From assembly GCF_018613415.1 (NCBI RefSeq), contig NZ_JAGGQG010000002.1, positions 620,001-684,000 of the forward strand: a DNA stretch of 64,000 bases. The letters are read 5' to 3'. Source of the stretch: Bacillus sp. ISL-18 (GTDB taxonomy: Bacteria; Bacillota; Bacilli; Bacillales; Cytobacillaceae). Below are positions 7,840 to 16,152 of this stretch, piece by piece. The position numbers and the translations under genes are program-made. Positions within the stretch are counted from its first letter, which is position 1. The number at the start of each line of letters is the position of its first letter. The notes beneath the pieces are model-generated. The model worked only from the letters and a program-made list of their open reading frames with translations. It did not search any database and had not been told where the DNA came from.

Positions 7840-8250
7840 ATGACGCAAAAGAAATTGCATCCTTCCGTGCTCCAATTTAAAGAATTTGTAAAGAACAATC
7901 CGCACATCATTAAGGAAGTTCGGAGTGGAAAGGCGACTTGGCAGGAATTATATGAGGATTGGTATTTATTGGGGGAGGAAGATACCCGCTGGCAGACGAT
8001 GGGTACTGAGAAGGAACAGGAATCTAAAACAGACCAAGAGTCTAAAAATGACTGGTTATCCAATATCATGGGCATGGTGAAAAAAATGGACCCAAATCAA
8101 ATGCAAGGCCATATAAATAACTTAAGTCAGGCTTTAGGGGCAATCCAAGGCGTTATATCCCAATTCCAAGGTGGTAATGTTAACTCTGTTTCAGGACCAT
8201 TAAAGCCGCAAGAAGGACCGAAGCATCCATTTGCTTTTCGAAAAGACTAA
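7840..8250 (+). CDS. ylbD: Putative spore coat protein YlbD
   Basis: The 136-residue protein matches the YlbD family: an N-terminal conserved segment (HPSVLQFKEFVKNNPHIIKEVR), WQELYEDWYLLGEED, and a Gln/Gly-rich C-terminal half. B. subtilis YlbD is annotated as a putative coat protein. The start is set at ATG 7840 because AGAGGTGAG lies six bases upstream; the in-frame ATG at 7807 has no ribosome site. The next gene, ylbE, begins 20 bases after its stop and is likely cotranscribed. A possible sigma-K promoter lies upstream. Confidence 0.85.
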   Translation: MTQKKLHPSVLQFKEFVKNNPHIIKEVRSGKATWQELYEDWYLLGEEDTRWQTMGTEKEQESKTDQESKNDWLSNIMGMVKKMDPNQMQGHINNLSQALGAIQGVISQFQGGNVNSVSGPLKPQEGPKHPFAFRKD

Positions 8251-8270
8251 ATGGAAGGGACCCATACAAA

Positions 8271-8510
8271 ATGCGAAGAGATGTACTAGATTATTTGGAA
8301 CGTCAAAAGGATTTAAAACAATTTATACGAGAACAGCCGCTATGGTATAGAAAACTTACAAGAAACCCTTATGATTTACAAGCACTCGAAGTTGCTTCGT
8401 TACACTATTATAAAAAAACAATCCCCGATCATGTAGAGAAATTTTCAAATAGCGTGCAAATGGCTTCGATGATGTACCATATGTTTCAGGCAATGAAAAC
8501 GCAAAATTAA
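8271..8510 (+). CDS. ylbE: YlbE-like protein
   Basis: This 79-residue basic protein has the length and sequence of the YlbE family (MRRDVLDYLERQKDLKQFI, PLWYRKLTRNP). No function is known. A GGAAGGGA ribosome site precedes ATG 8271, and ylbD ends 20 bases upstream, so the two probably form one transcript closed by the terminator at 8515. No membrane segment or catalytic motif is visible. Confidence 0.88.
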   Translation: MRRDVLDYLERQKDLKQFIREQPLWYRKLTRNPYDLQALEVASLHYYKKTIPDHVEKFSNSVQMASMMYHMFQAMKTQN

Positions 8511-8514
8511 GAAA

Positions 8515-8545
8515 AGACCACAGTATTCAATTGTGGCCTTTTTTC
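8515..8545 (+). terminator. Terminator after ylbE
   Basis: An eight-base stem with one A-C mismatch (AGACCACA with TGTGGCCT) followed by six T residues. Confidence 0.7.
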
Positions 8546-8707
8546 ATGCTCTCGCTATTTTTAATAGGAGGTCTTAAACCTCGGATGCTGGTTTCCGCTT
8601 AGGACATTAGACTGATTAAAATATGAATGGTAAATATCCCTAGGGCAGCAGGAATTTTCGCTTTCTTCTTGTATATATGTTAAAATATCCTTGGAGGTGG
8701 GCGAAAA

Positions 8708-9139
8708 GTGCTTGCTACTTTAGAAAGAATTGAACTATTAGAATACGCCGAAGACTTAGCCAAGATGGTCTTAACGTCTGATATAGCAGAACAATATCAG
8801 ATTAGTTTATATAAAATGCAAAACAATAAAGAAACACAACGGAAAATCAATCGATTTGCCAGTCTAAAAGAACTTTATGAGGAAGTTCAGCGGTTTGGTA
8901 AATACCATCCAGATTATAAAAGAGTGATGCTGCAAATTCGCGAGGCGAAACGGGAAATGGATTTGGATCCGCTTGTTGCAGATTTTAAGCTGGCTGAAAA
9001 TGATTTGCAAACTCTCCTAGATGAGATTAGTAAATCCATTGGGGGAGCCGTATCAGAACATATTAAGGTGCCTAGTGGTAACCCATTTTTTGAAACGGGT
9101 CATAGCTGTGGCACGGGTGGAAGCTGCGGATGCAGTTAG
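8708..9139 (+). CDS. ricF: RicF (YlbF), RNase Y-associated complex subunit
   Basis: The 143-residue helical protein is RicF/YlbF. With RicA (YmcA) and RicT (YaaT) it forms the RicAFT complex, which binds [4Fe-4S] clusters and promotes mRNA maturation by RNase Y; loss affects competence, biofilm formation and sporulation. The C-terminus ends in a Cys-rich tail (HSCGTGGSCGC) that provides cluster ligands in this family. The GTG start at 8708 follows GGAGGTGG by seven bases. It is monocistronic, with a terminator 7 bases after the stop. Confidence 0.93.
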   Translation: MLATLERIELLEYAEDLAKMVLTSDIAEQYQISLYKMQNNKETQRKINRFASLKELYEEVQRFGKYHPDYKRVMLQIREAKREMDLDPLVADFKLAENDLQTLLDEISKSIGGAVSEHIKVPSGNPFFETGHSCGTGGSCGCS

Positions 9140-9145
9140 TGAAGG

Positions 9146-9174
9146 AATCAGCTTTTCGTTAAGCTGATTTTTTC
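9146..9174 (+). terminator. Terminator after ricF
   Basis: A perfect nine-base stem (9146-9154 with 9161-9169), six-base loop and a T run. Confidence 0.87.
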
Positions 9175-9284
9175 ATTTCTTTTAAGCATATTATGATATT
9201 AAGAGCTAAAGTTTGAATTGAAATAATACGTTTTGATGTGCTAGACTTATTTTAAATGATGGTTTTGCTGAAGGGGAATATACA

Positions 9285-9560
9285 ATGTTTGTTCAAAGAC
9301 AAGGATTAGTAGTTTGGCTGTACTCTTTAAAACAAGCCAAAATGCTTAGGCGTTTCGGTAACGTTCATTATGTCTCAAAGAAGTTAAAATATGTTGTCTT
9401 ATACTGTAATCAGGATGAAGTCGAGGGGATTATGGAAAAGTTAAATTCCTTTTCGTTTGTGAAAAAAGTTGAACCTTCCTATAAACCATTCTTGAGAATG
9501 GAATATGAAAATTCTGCCCCTGATAAAGCCAAGGAATATGATTACAAAATGGGAATTTAA
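9285..9560 (+). CDS. ylbG: YlbG family protein (UPF0298/DUF2129)
   Basis: The 91-residue protein matches the YlbG family in length and sequence ([37 protein letters not shown]). It is small and soluble and has no assigned function. It is conserved next to ricF in bacilli. The start ATG 9285 has GAAGGGGAA upstream. The terminator stem begins inside its stop codon. Confidence 0.9.
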   Translation: MFVQRQGLVVWLYSLKQAKMLRRFGNVHYVSKKLKYVVLYCNQDEVEGIMEKLNSFSFVKKVEPSYKPFLRMEYENSAPDKAKEYDYKMGI

Positions 9561-9588
9561 AAGGTGAGGGATGCTCCCTCACCTTTTT
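9559..9588 (+). terminator. Terminator overlapping the ylbG stop
   Basis: A perfect 12-bp stem (9559-9570 with 9576-9587), a five-base loop and T residues. Its left arm begins in the TAA of ylbG. Confidence 0.88.
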
Positions 9589-9615
9589 GCTGTCTGAACT
9601 TTGCTCTTACAATCT

Positions 9616-10005
9616 TTATTGAAAGGGCAAAATATAATGGTTTAATCGCAGAATTCCTATCAAATACTGATAAAATAATTCTTTTTCATTAAAGGTGATA
9701 GATGGTTTTACCGTAAGTTCGATGATTTGTTTTCCAATCGATTGCGCTGTTTTGGAAAACAAATCAAATCTTTTATTTGGCAGACTAGCTGGATTTGGAA
9801 TCCCTTCGCGACATATATATAGCGCTTGGAATTTTCCCGGGTCTGTTGGTTTTAAGATAACAACTAAGGAAGTCATATCTTTACCGTCAATGTGTGTGTG
9901 CAGTGCCATCATATGCTGGAGGCGGTGTTGATTGGCTTTTGCAAGTTCAAGCAGCTCATAAATATCTGAATATCCTTCCCCTAGTTCAATAAAACGCTGT
10001 ATCAA
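9616..10005 (-). CDS. Conserved protein of unknown function
   Basis: A 129-residue soluble protein starting at TTG 10005, eight bases after AAGGAG on the minus strand. It has an N-terminal helical part (about residues 1-35), then an alternating hydrophobic domain (SLVVILKPT, FQALYICREGIPNP) and a hydrophobic C-terminus (YQYLIGILRLNHYILPFQ). I do not recognise a family with confidence and see no catalytic motif. It is a single gene between ylbG and the csfG region, on the opposite strand to ylbG and rsmD. Confidence 0.72.
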   Translation of the reverse strand: MIQRFIELGEGYSDIYELLELAKANQHRLQHMMALHTHIDGKDMTSLVVILKPTDPGKFQALYICREGIPNPASLPNKRFDLFSKTAQSIGKQIIELTVKPSITFNEKELFYQYLIGILRLNHYILPFQ

Positions 10006-10070
10006 TTGACATTCTCCTTTAAGCTTGATTCATCCCTACTTTATCATTTAATGGCAGCCAAATAAAGAAC

Positions 10071-10190
10071 AAAAGCGCAAGCGCCTTGGTTAGCCCCGAC
10101 AAGCATAAGACGAGCCGGCTGAAAGGTTGCTCTTTAACCTTTTGGACGGATTGGCTTATGACCTCGAGGGGCTAGGCGCTGGAGCTGGAC
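10071..10190. repeat. Palindromic intergenic repeat of Bacillaceae type
   Basis: A 120-base GC-rich stretch unlike its AT-rich surroundings. Outer arms GCGCC...TAGCCCC (10081-10097) pair with GGGGCTAGGCGC (10168-10179), CATAAG pairs with CTTATG, and an inner AAAGGTT/AACCTTT hairpin lies at 10122-10142. Its ends (AAAAGCGCAAGCGCC and GGCGCTGGAGCTGGAC) resemble a repeat I know to be scattered between genes in many Bacillus-related genomes. Copy number here cannot be seen because only one copy is in the window. Confidence 0.65.
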
Positions 10191-10248
10191 GTATCTAACC
10201 CTGAAAAATGTTATCCACAAGTAGTAAATCTATAATTTTCTAGAACAT

Positions 10249-10280
10249 AAAAAAAAACCCTGCAGAATAATCCGCAGGGT
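10249..10280 (-). terminator. Terminator of the csfG-like RNA
   Basis: Seven-bp perfect stem ACCCTGC/GCAGGGT (10274-10280 with 10257-10263) with nine uridines on the minus strand only (10249-10257). Confidence 0.85.
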
Positions 10281-10400
10281 CCTTCTATATCCTAAAGCAA
10301 AGGATAGAAGGCAAAGGGAGAGGAGAAACCGGAGGAAGAACTTATGGGGAAACGTAAGTCTTCTCCGCGGTTGGCAACAACATCCTCGAATTGATGTTGT
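10249..10400 (-). ncRNA. csfG: CsfG-like forespore small RNA (ylbH-leader region)
   Basis: Read on the minus strand, this is a roughly 150-nt structured transcript between ylbG and rsmD (ylbH), the place of the sporulation RNA CsfG in B. subtilis; the region is also known as the ylbH leader motif. It begins with a perfect hairpin (10377-10400, arms ACAACATC/GATGTTGT), continues with a long imperfect hairpin (10327-10372), a pyrimidine-rich stretch with CCTCC and CTCCT, a third hairpin (10281-10311) and ends in a perfect intrinsic terminator. The direction is set by the terminator's nine-U tail and by a sigma-F-like promoter at 10407-10435. The pyrimidine-rich parts could pair with Shine-Dalgarno sequences; that is inference. 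Confidence 0.78.
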
Positions 10401-10406
10401 TAATTA

Positions 10407-10435
10407 CATTATCTCCACAACAGAAAAGCTTATAC
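10407..10435 (-). promoter_or_regulatory. Sigma-F/sigma-G-type promoter for the csfG-like RNA
   Basis: On the minus strand, GTATA (10431-10435), a 14-base spacer and GGAGATAATG (10407-10416) match the sigma-F consensus GYATA / GGNRANANTW except for the last base. Transcription would start near 10400, at the first hairpin. Confidence 0.7.
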
Positions 10436-10496
10436 GTCATTTCAATAAATTTTCCAACTAGATCGTAAAAAGAGATGAAAAGATATTCGGAACAGA

Positions 10497-10524
10497 TTGT
10501 CTTTTTTATAAATTATGATAGGAT
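10497..10524 (+). promoter_or_regulatory. Extended -10 promoter for rsmD-coaD
   Basis: TTGTCT (10497-10502), a 16-base spacer and TAGGAT (10519-10524) preceded by TATGA, which forms an extended -10. It lies 41 bases before the rsmD start and overlaps an in-frame upstream ATG at 10515, which argues against that start. Confidence 0.5.
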
Positions 10525-10565
10525 GTATTAAGAAAAATGATTTTCAAAAATGTGGTGATATGTCC

Positions 10566-11126
10566 ATGAGAGTAGTTTCAGGTATATGTAAGGGAAGACC
10601 GCTAAAAGCAGTCCCTGGAAATACAACACGTCCGACAACAGATAAAGTTAAAGAAGCCTTGTTTAATATGATTGGACCTTATTTTGATGGCGGGGCGGGT
10701 TTAGATTTATTTGCAGGCAGCGGCGGATTAGGTATTGAGGGACTTAGCAGAGGCTTAGAAAAGGTTATTTTTATAGATCGAGAGTCAAAGGCGATACATG
10801 TTATCCAAGAAAATATAAAGGCCTGCAAATTTGAAGATCGATCAGAAGTTTATCGTAATGATGCTGACCGAGCATTAAAGGCCCTTATAAAAAGGGGAAT
10901 TTCTTTTGATTACATATTTTTAGATCCGCCTTATAAAAAACAGCAGCTTGTCAGCCTGATGGAAAAAATGGACCAACAGGACTTGGTAAAACCAGATGGA
11001 GTTATTGTCTGTGAACATAGCTTTGATGTGGAATTACCTCAAATAGTAGGGAGATTTAACCAGATAAAACATGAAAAGTATGGGATTATTGCTGTGACGA
11101 TATATTCGAATGGCAGTAAGGAGTAA
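10566..11126 (+). CDS. rsmD: 16S rRNA (guanine966-N2)-methyltransferase RsmD (YlbH)
   Basis: The 186-residue Rossmann-fold methyltransferase has the SAM-binding motif DLFAGSGGLGIEGL (about residues 47-60) and the N-methylation motif DPPY at 120-123. It methylates G966 of 16S rRNA (E. coli numbering) in assembled 30S particles. The start is ATG 10566, with GTGGTGAT seven to eight bases upstream and the family's MRVVSG opening; the longer frame from 10515 runs through the promoter. coaD follows after 12 bases, an arrangement conserved across Firmicutes. Confidence 0.94.
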   Translation: MRVVSGICKGRPLKAVPGNTTRPTTDKVKEALFNMIGPYFDGGAGLDLFAGSGGLGIEGLSRGLEKVIFIDRESKAIHVIQENIKACKFEDRSEVYRNDADRALKALIKRGISFDYIFLDPPYKKQQLVSLMEKMDQQDLVKPDGVIVCEHSFDVELPQIVGRFNQIKHEKYGIIAVTIYSNGSKE

Positions 11127-11621
<495 letters not shown>

Positions 11622-11666
11622 AAAAGCGGAAGTCCCGTATCGGTGTGACCGTTTTGTGGTATAAGG

Positions 11667-11698
11667 AAAAGAGCTGGGCTTAAGCCTAGCTCTTTTTT
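11667..11698. terminator. Bidirectional terminator between coaD and ylbJ
   Basis: A long inverted repeat with one mismatched pair (AAAAGAGCT / AGCTCTTTT arms around GGCTTAAGCC) and six T residues. It covers the stop codon of the convergent ylbJ gene. Confidence 0.85.
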
Positions 11699-12897
11699 AA
11701 CCGTGTAAACAATAGGACGGTATAGATTAAGAGTGAGAAGATCGTAATTAGCGGACCAACCTCGATCATTTTATGATAAACATGATTTGCCGTTGAACCA
11801 TCGCCCAAAGAAACAACCGGTAAGGTATTGGAGGGTTGTTCGTTATGACTAAAACGGATGTAGAGAGGTTTCCATAATAGTAAGGCAAATAAGGCTGCAA
11901 AAATTCCTTGGAGAATCCTGGCGATAAAAAAGGGTTTAAATCTAATATCTGTTTGGGCGAGGATGCTTGCAACTTGAGCTTGAATACTAAAGCCGCTAAA
12001 CGCTAAGATAAAACTAGTAATAATGGCTTTTTGCAAAAGGGTTGCATCTTGAACATGACTTATTAATTGGCTTCCCATTGTAATTTCAAATAGTCCCGAA
12101 ATAAAGGGAATGCTCAACATATCTGGGAATGACAGAGACGAAAGCATCACTTCAACTGTTTTTGCCAGTATGGCTGTTATATGTAGTAAATAGAGTAATT
12201 TGTTAATCACAGAGAACAAAATGATAAAGCCGCCGATCATTAATAAGGTTTGAATCGATGAATTAACTGCATCACCTAAAAGTTTTCCGATCGGCCGATT
12301 ATCTTTTATTCTCGTTTGATGGAGAACTGAGAGGGCTGTTCTAAATTTGAATTTTTTTCGTTCATGTGAAGTTTCAGGTGTCTCCTTTCCATAAAAACGC
12401 ATGATGATTCCTACACATATATTTCCCAAGTAGTGTGCAGCTGCTAAGAGTAGTCCAATTTTAGGGTTATTAAAGAAGCCAACCGCAACAGCACTAAATA
12501 TAAATAAGGGATTTGAGGAATTGGTAAAGGATACAAGCCTTTCTGCTTCTATTTGCGTTAAATGCCCTTCTTGACGTAACCGTGAAGAGAATTTGGCTCC
12601 GGCAGGCTGCCCAGTGGCCATCCCCATCGCCCATACAAACCCGCCAACGCCCGGAACTTTAAATAAGGGTCTCATCAGAGGTTCTAACATTACCCCGATA
12701 AATTTTACAACCCCAAATCCAATCAACATTTCAGAGACAATAAAAAAAGGCAAAAGGGAAGGAAAGACAATTTCCCACCACATAGTAAGGCCGCGAATGG
12801 ATGCTTCGAATGACTCCCTTGGAAAGGAGATCAGCGATGCAGCTAAAATGGTAACAGAAACGGATAAAAAAACCGTTTTTAGTTTTGACAGAACCAA
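11686..12897 (-). CDS. ylbJ: Sporulation integral membrane protein YlbJ
   Basis: The 403-residue polytopic membrane protein has about nine to ten hydrophobic helices and belongs to the YlbJ family with nucleoside-recognition (Gate-like) domains: one early (GLTMWWEIVFPSLLPFFIVSEMLIG begins it) and one in the C-terminal half. In B. subtilis ylbJ is a sigma-E gene and mutants make heat-sensitive spores. The start is TTG 12897, seven bases after AAGGAGGG on the minus strand. It is a single gene, divergent from ylbK and convergent with coaD. I could not place a convincing sigma-E promoter upstream. Confidence 0.9.
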   Translation of the reverse strand: MVLSKLKTVFLSVSVTILAASLISFPRESFEASIRGLTMWWEIVFPSLLPFFIVSEMLIGFGVVKFIGVMLEPLMRPLFKVPGVGGFVWAMGMATGQPAGAKFSSRLRQEGHLTQIEAERLVSFTNSSNPLFIFSAVAVGFFNNPKIGLLLAAAHYLGNICVGIIMRFYGKETPETSHERKKFKFRTALSVLHQTRIKDNRPIGKLLGDAVNSSIQTLLMIGGFIILFSVINKLLYLLHITAILAKTVEVMLSSLSFPDMLSIPFISGLFEITMGSQLISHVQDATLLQKAIITSFILAFSGFSIQAQVASILAQTDIRFKPFFIARILQGIFAALFALLLWKPLYIRFSHNEQPSNTLPVVSLGDGSTANHVYHKMIEVGPLITIFSLLIYTVLLFTRLKKS

Positions 12898-13103
12898 TCA
12901 AGTTCCCTCCTTCCAAACGATTGCTCAAATTGTGCAAATCAATAGTATCAATGCTAAAATATAGATTAATCTTATGAGAAAATCGTTGACCTTGTCCCCA
13001 TATACATCAAATATACTCATAGAAAAGCAATTTAGACCATAAGATTGAACGAGTTTAGCTTTAATTCTACACTCTTTTATGCAACAGTAATGGGAGGTCA
13101 GTT

Positions 13104-13886
13104 GTGATGGAGCACCCAAAAATTGGCTTGGCACTTGGTTCAGGTGGTGCACGCGGGTTTGCTCACTTAGGTGTAATAATGGCATTGAAGGAAGCTGGAA
13201 TTCCGATCCATCTAATTGCCGGTAGCAGTATGGGGGCACTTGTGGCCAGTTTTTATGGTGCTGGACTTGATTTCGATCGTTTGTATAAATTGTCCACTGC
13301 TTTTAAAAGAAAGTATTTCTTAGACTTTACAGTTCCTAAAATGGGTTTTATATCAGGGAAAAAAATCAAAGAGTTTATACGGGTTTTTACCCATGGAAAA
13401 AACATTGAGGAACTTTCCCTCCCGATTGGGATTGTGGCAACCGATTTATTGACAGGTGAAAAAGTGGTTTTTCATAATGGACCTGTTGCTGAAGCTGTAA
13501 GAGCAAGCATCTCCATCCCAGGAATTTTTGTACCAGAAAAATATAATGGGAGAATTCTAGTCGATGGCGGTGTTGCCGATCGAGTCCCGATATCAGTCGC
13601 CAAAGAAATGGGGGCAGATATCGTTATAGCGGTAGATGTGTCAAGGGTAAAACGAAACGCTGAAATAACAACAATTTATGATGTCATCATGCAAAGTATT
13701 GACATTATGCAGACGGAAATTATCAGCCACAGGGAAACAACGGCAGATATCATGATCCGCCCCCCTGTTGAAATGTATAGCTCACGTGCCTTCACTCATA
13801 CAGAAGAAATCATTACGATTGGCATGGAAGAAACTAAAAAACATATCAAACAGATCAAAACCGTCATCGAAAAGTGGAAGGAGTAA
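13104..13886 (+). CDS. ylbK: Patatin-like phospholipase YlbK
   Basis: The 260-residue protein has the patatin/RssA signature: the oxyanion motif GSGGARGFAHLG (about residues 12-23), nucleophile elbow GSSMG with Ser42, and the dyad Asp in DGGVADRVP (about residue 155). Enzymes of this family are lipid acyl hydrolases, but the substrate of YlbK is unknown. GGGAGG lies six bases before GTG 13104 and nine before ATG 13107; either could be the start. The downstream ddcP frame begins before its end, as in B. subtilis ylbK-ylbL. Confidence 0.9.
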   Translation: MMEHPKIGLALGSGGARGFAHLGVIMALKEAGIPIHLIAGSSMGALVASFYGAGLDFDRLYKLSTAFKRKYFLDFTVPKMGFISGKKIKEFIRVFTHGKNIEELSLPIGIVATDLLTGEKVVFHNGPVAEAVRASISIPGIFVPEKYNGRILVDGGVADRVPISVAKEMGADIVIAVDVSRVKRNAEITTIYDVIMQSIDIMQTEIISHRETTADIMIRPPVEMYSSRAFTHTEEIITIGMEETKKHIKQIKTVIEKWKE

Positions 13887-13894
13887 CACGAGCA

Positions 13895-14923
13895 ATGCGT
13901 AGGAAAATATACACAGGAACAATCATTTTGCTGGCACTTATCTTAATTGGCGGTATGTATTATTCACTGCCCTTTTATGTTTCAAAGCCAGGGATGGCCA
14001 AGGAGTTAGAGCCAATCATCACCGTAGATGACGGCTATAAAGAAGAAGGAAGCTTTATGCTGACAACCGTAAGAATGGGAAGGGCCAATATTTATTCCTA
14101 TCTAGAAGCAAAAATGAGGAAGTATGAGGAAATTTATCCACTGAATATGATTCTAACTGATAAGGAAACAGAGGATGAATACAACGCCAGACAGCTTCAT
14201 ATGATGGCAGGCTCGAAACTAAATGCGATCGAGGTTGCCTATCGAAAAGCGGGCCTTCCAGTTAAATACAAATATAAAGGAATCTATGTGGTCCAAGTTG
14301 TTCCAGGAATGCCTGCAGAAGGAAAACTCCAGGCTGGGGACCGGATATTTAAAGTGGACGGGAATAGTTTTCCATCCTCTGAAAAATTCATTGAGTATGT
14401 GAGCAAAAAACAAGCGGGCGATAAAATTACCTTAACGTATTTAAGAAATAAGAAAACAAACACTGTTTCGGTTAGTCTGCAGAAATTCAAAGAGGATCCG
14501 ACAAAAATTGGCATTGGGATCTCACTTGTAGACGACAAATCCATTATTGTTGATCCTAAAGTAAAAGTAAGAACAGATGAAATTGGCGGTCCATCGGCAG
14601 GGTTAATGTTTTCCTTAGAAATTTATAACCAGTTAACAAGTGAGGATTTAACAAGAGGATATCAAATTGCCGGTACAGGGACGATTGATGAACAAGGAAA
14701 CGTGGGGCCAATTGGTGGAATTGAACAAAAGATAGTGGCTGCCGATAAAGCGGGTGCTGAAATATTTATAGCTCCTAACGAAAAAGGCTCTAAAACATCC
14801 AATTATCGAGATGCATTGAAAACTGCTCGGGATATAAAAACAAAAATGAAAATTGTGCCTGTGGATACATTTGACGAAGCCGTACAATATCTTGAAAAAT
14901 TACCAGATAAAGAAAAAGGATGA
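13895..14923 (+). CDS. ddcP: DNA-damage checkpoint recovery protease DdcP (YlbL)
   Basis: The 342-residue protein has an N-terminal membrane anchor (about residues 5-24), a PDZ domain (about 125-210) and a C-terminal Lon-type (S16) protease domain with Ser234 in GGPSAGL and Lys279 in GGIEQKIVAA, the catalytic dyad. The B. subtilis homologue YlbL (DdcP) degrades the SOS cell-division inhibitor YneA so division can restart. ATG 13895 is chosen because the only ribosome site (GAAGGAG) lies 12 bases upstream and length then matches the family; a GTG at 13874 lacks one. It follows ylbK with an 8-base gap. Confidence 0.92.
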   Translation: MRRKIYTGTIILLALILIGGMYYSLPFYVSKPGMAKELEPIITVDDGYKEEGSFMLTTVRMGRANIYSYLEAKMRKYEEIYPLNMILTDKETEDEYNARQLHMMAGSKLNAIEVAYRKAGLPVKYKYKGIYVVQVVPGMPAEGKLQAGDRIFKVDGNSFPSSEKFIEYVSKKQAGDKITLTYLRNKKTNTVSVSLQKFKEDPTKIGIGISLVDDKSIIVDPKVKVRTDEIGGPSAGLMFSLEIYNQLTSEDLTRGYQIAGTGTIDEQGNVGPIGGIEQKIVAADKAGAEIFIAPNEKGSKTSNYRDALKTARDIKTKMKIVPVDTFDEAVQYLEKLPDKEKG

Positions 14924-14944
14924 TGAGGCCATCATCCTTTTTTT
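14913..14944. terminator. Bidirectional terminator between ddcP and tmcAL
   Basis: A perfect 12-bp stem (14913-14924 with 14931-14942), six-base loop, T run on both strands. The stems contain the stop codon of ddcP and the 3' end of tmcAL. Confidence 0.88.
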
Positions 14945-16152
14945 AACCAGATCGGCTGTTGCGTAAATTCCTGATTCATTAATTCACTTCCTGAATGATT
15001 GGCAATACCAAGGGAATAAACGCGTGCAGCTTTTAGGTCAAGCTGAATTTCTTTCTCCTTATAAGAGGAGAGCTTCGAAACGAGGGGAAGGGAGAAGTCT
15101 TTTTTTCGCTTATTTAAATATTCTTTGCCTTTATTGGTCATGCCTAAAAGTCTTAAATACGTAGCTTGATCTGAAGGACCTGCCATTTGCCCTTTTTTTG
15201 TATTTGTTAAAATATGGACACATAATCGTTGCAGCCTCGTCCACGTGTATCGTTTTGTTTTAATCGTTTCCATAAATTCGTGGAAGCTGCCCGATGTTAA
15301 GACTGCGGCTAATAATCTATGTTCCAGTCCCTCTTCCATTTCATAAATATCTCTTAATTCAACGGGACTGCTTGTAAGCAGACGGAATTTGAGATAATCC
15401 CAGTAATTTTCCCATTGATGAAAAACCTTATATTCTTTTAGATATTCCATTAACAATTGGTTGGTTGGAGCAGGTACATATTGACTAATAGAATTCTGAT
15501 TGCCACCCTTCGAAAAAATCGCTTTACGAATGCTTGTCGCACTCGCGATTGTTTCAGAGGCAAAGTGCTCATCGTGATAATCCGCGTTTTTTCTTGCTAC
15601 TGTTAGAGTTTTAAGAGAACTTTGTTGGTTTCTAATCGCTTTTATGTATTCAATTCCCAAGATATTATTTGGCTTCGCTAAATCTAAATATGAGTTGGAA
15701 TCGGATAATTGGTGATAGGCTAACGATACTGCTTTTGGATAACTTACTCCGGTAGTGATAAAACGGTGGATATTTTCTTCTAATTGCTGCTTTTGCTCAT
15801 TTATAAAATCAATGGTCTGAATGAAAGAGGAAAGTTCACCGCTCTCACTTCCAAAACAAACGGAATCACAGCCTGCTGCATCTAAAATAGATATGGCACC
15901 ACTCGCAAAGATTTCAGCTTTTTGAACGGCAAACATGTAGGGAAGTTCAAAGACAAGATCCACTCCGTTCAGCAGTGCCATCTTGGTACGATACCATTTT
16001 GAAACAAGTGCAGGTTCACCTCTTTGCAGAAAATTACCGCTCATTACCGCGATTACAACATCGGCGCCTGCCGCTTCTTTTGATGCATTTAAGTGGAAGG
16101 CATGTCCATTATGAAAAGGATTGTACTCCACAATTAAACCAACAGCATTCAT
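14932..16152 (-). CDS. tmcAL: tRNA(Met) cytidine acetate ligase TmcAL (YlbM)
   Basis: The 406-residue enzyme starts with the nucleotidyltransferase motif EYNPFHNGHAFH (His14 and His17 of HxGH) and keeps the family's VMSGNFLQRGEPAL segment. TmcAL uses ATP and acetate to form N4-acetylcytidine at the wobble base of elongator tRNA-Met, which improves decoding accuracy. The start ATG 16152 has AAGGAGAA upstream on the minus strand. It is a single gene, convergent with ddcP and divergent from ylbN. Confidence 0.93.
   Translation of the reverse strand: MNAVGLIVEYNPFHNGHAFHLNASKEAAGADVVIAVMSGNFLQRGEPALVSKWYRTKMALLNGVDLVFELPYMFAVQKAEIFASGAISILDAAGCDSVCFGSESGELSSFIQTIDFINEQKQQLEENIHRFITTGVSYPKAVSLAYHQLSDSNSYLDLAKPNNILGIEYIKAIRNQQSSLKTLTVARKNADYHDEHFASETIASATSIRKAIFSKGGNQNSISQYVPAPTNQLLMEYLKEYKVFHQWENYWDYLKFRLLTSSPVELRDIYEMEEGLEHRLLAAVLTSGSFHEFMETIKTKRYTWTRLQRLCVHILTNTKKGQMAGPSDQATYLRLLGMTNKGKEYLNKRKKDFSLPLVSKLSSYKEKEIQLDLKAARVYSLGIANHSGSELMNQEFTQQPIWLKKG

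Larger units (their letters stand above)
10006..10565. other. 560-base intergenic region without protein gene
   Basis: Besides the two annotated elements it holds no ORF with a ribosome site. From left to right it contains a dispersed-repeat-like palindromic element (10071-10190), a minus-strand structured RNA with terminator and forespore-type promoter (10249-10435), and the rsmD promoter (10497-10524). Confidence 0.8.

Noticed and set aside
10515..10565. In-frame upstream start for rsmD at ATG 10515
   Set aside because: The codon lies inside the extended -10 promoter and would add 17 residues absent from the family.
12593..12964. 123-codon plus-strand frame opposite ylbJ
   Set aside because: Shadow of a membrane-protein gene; no ribosome site.
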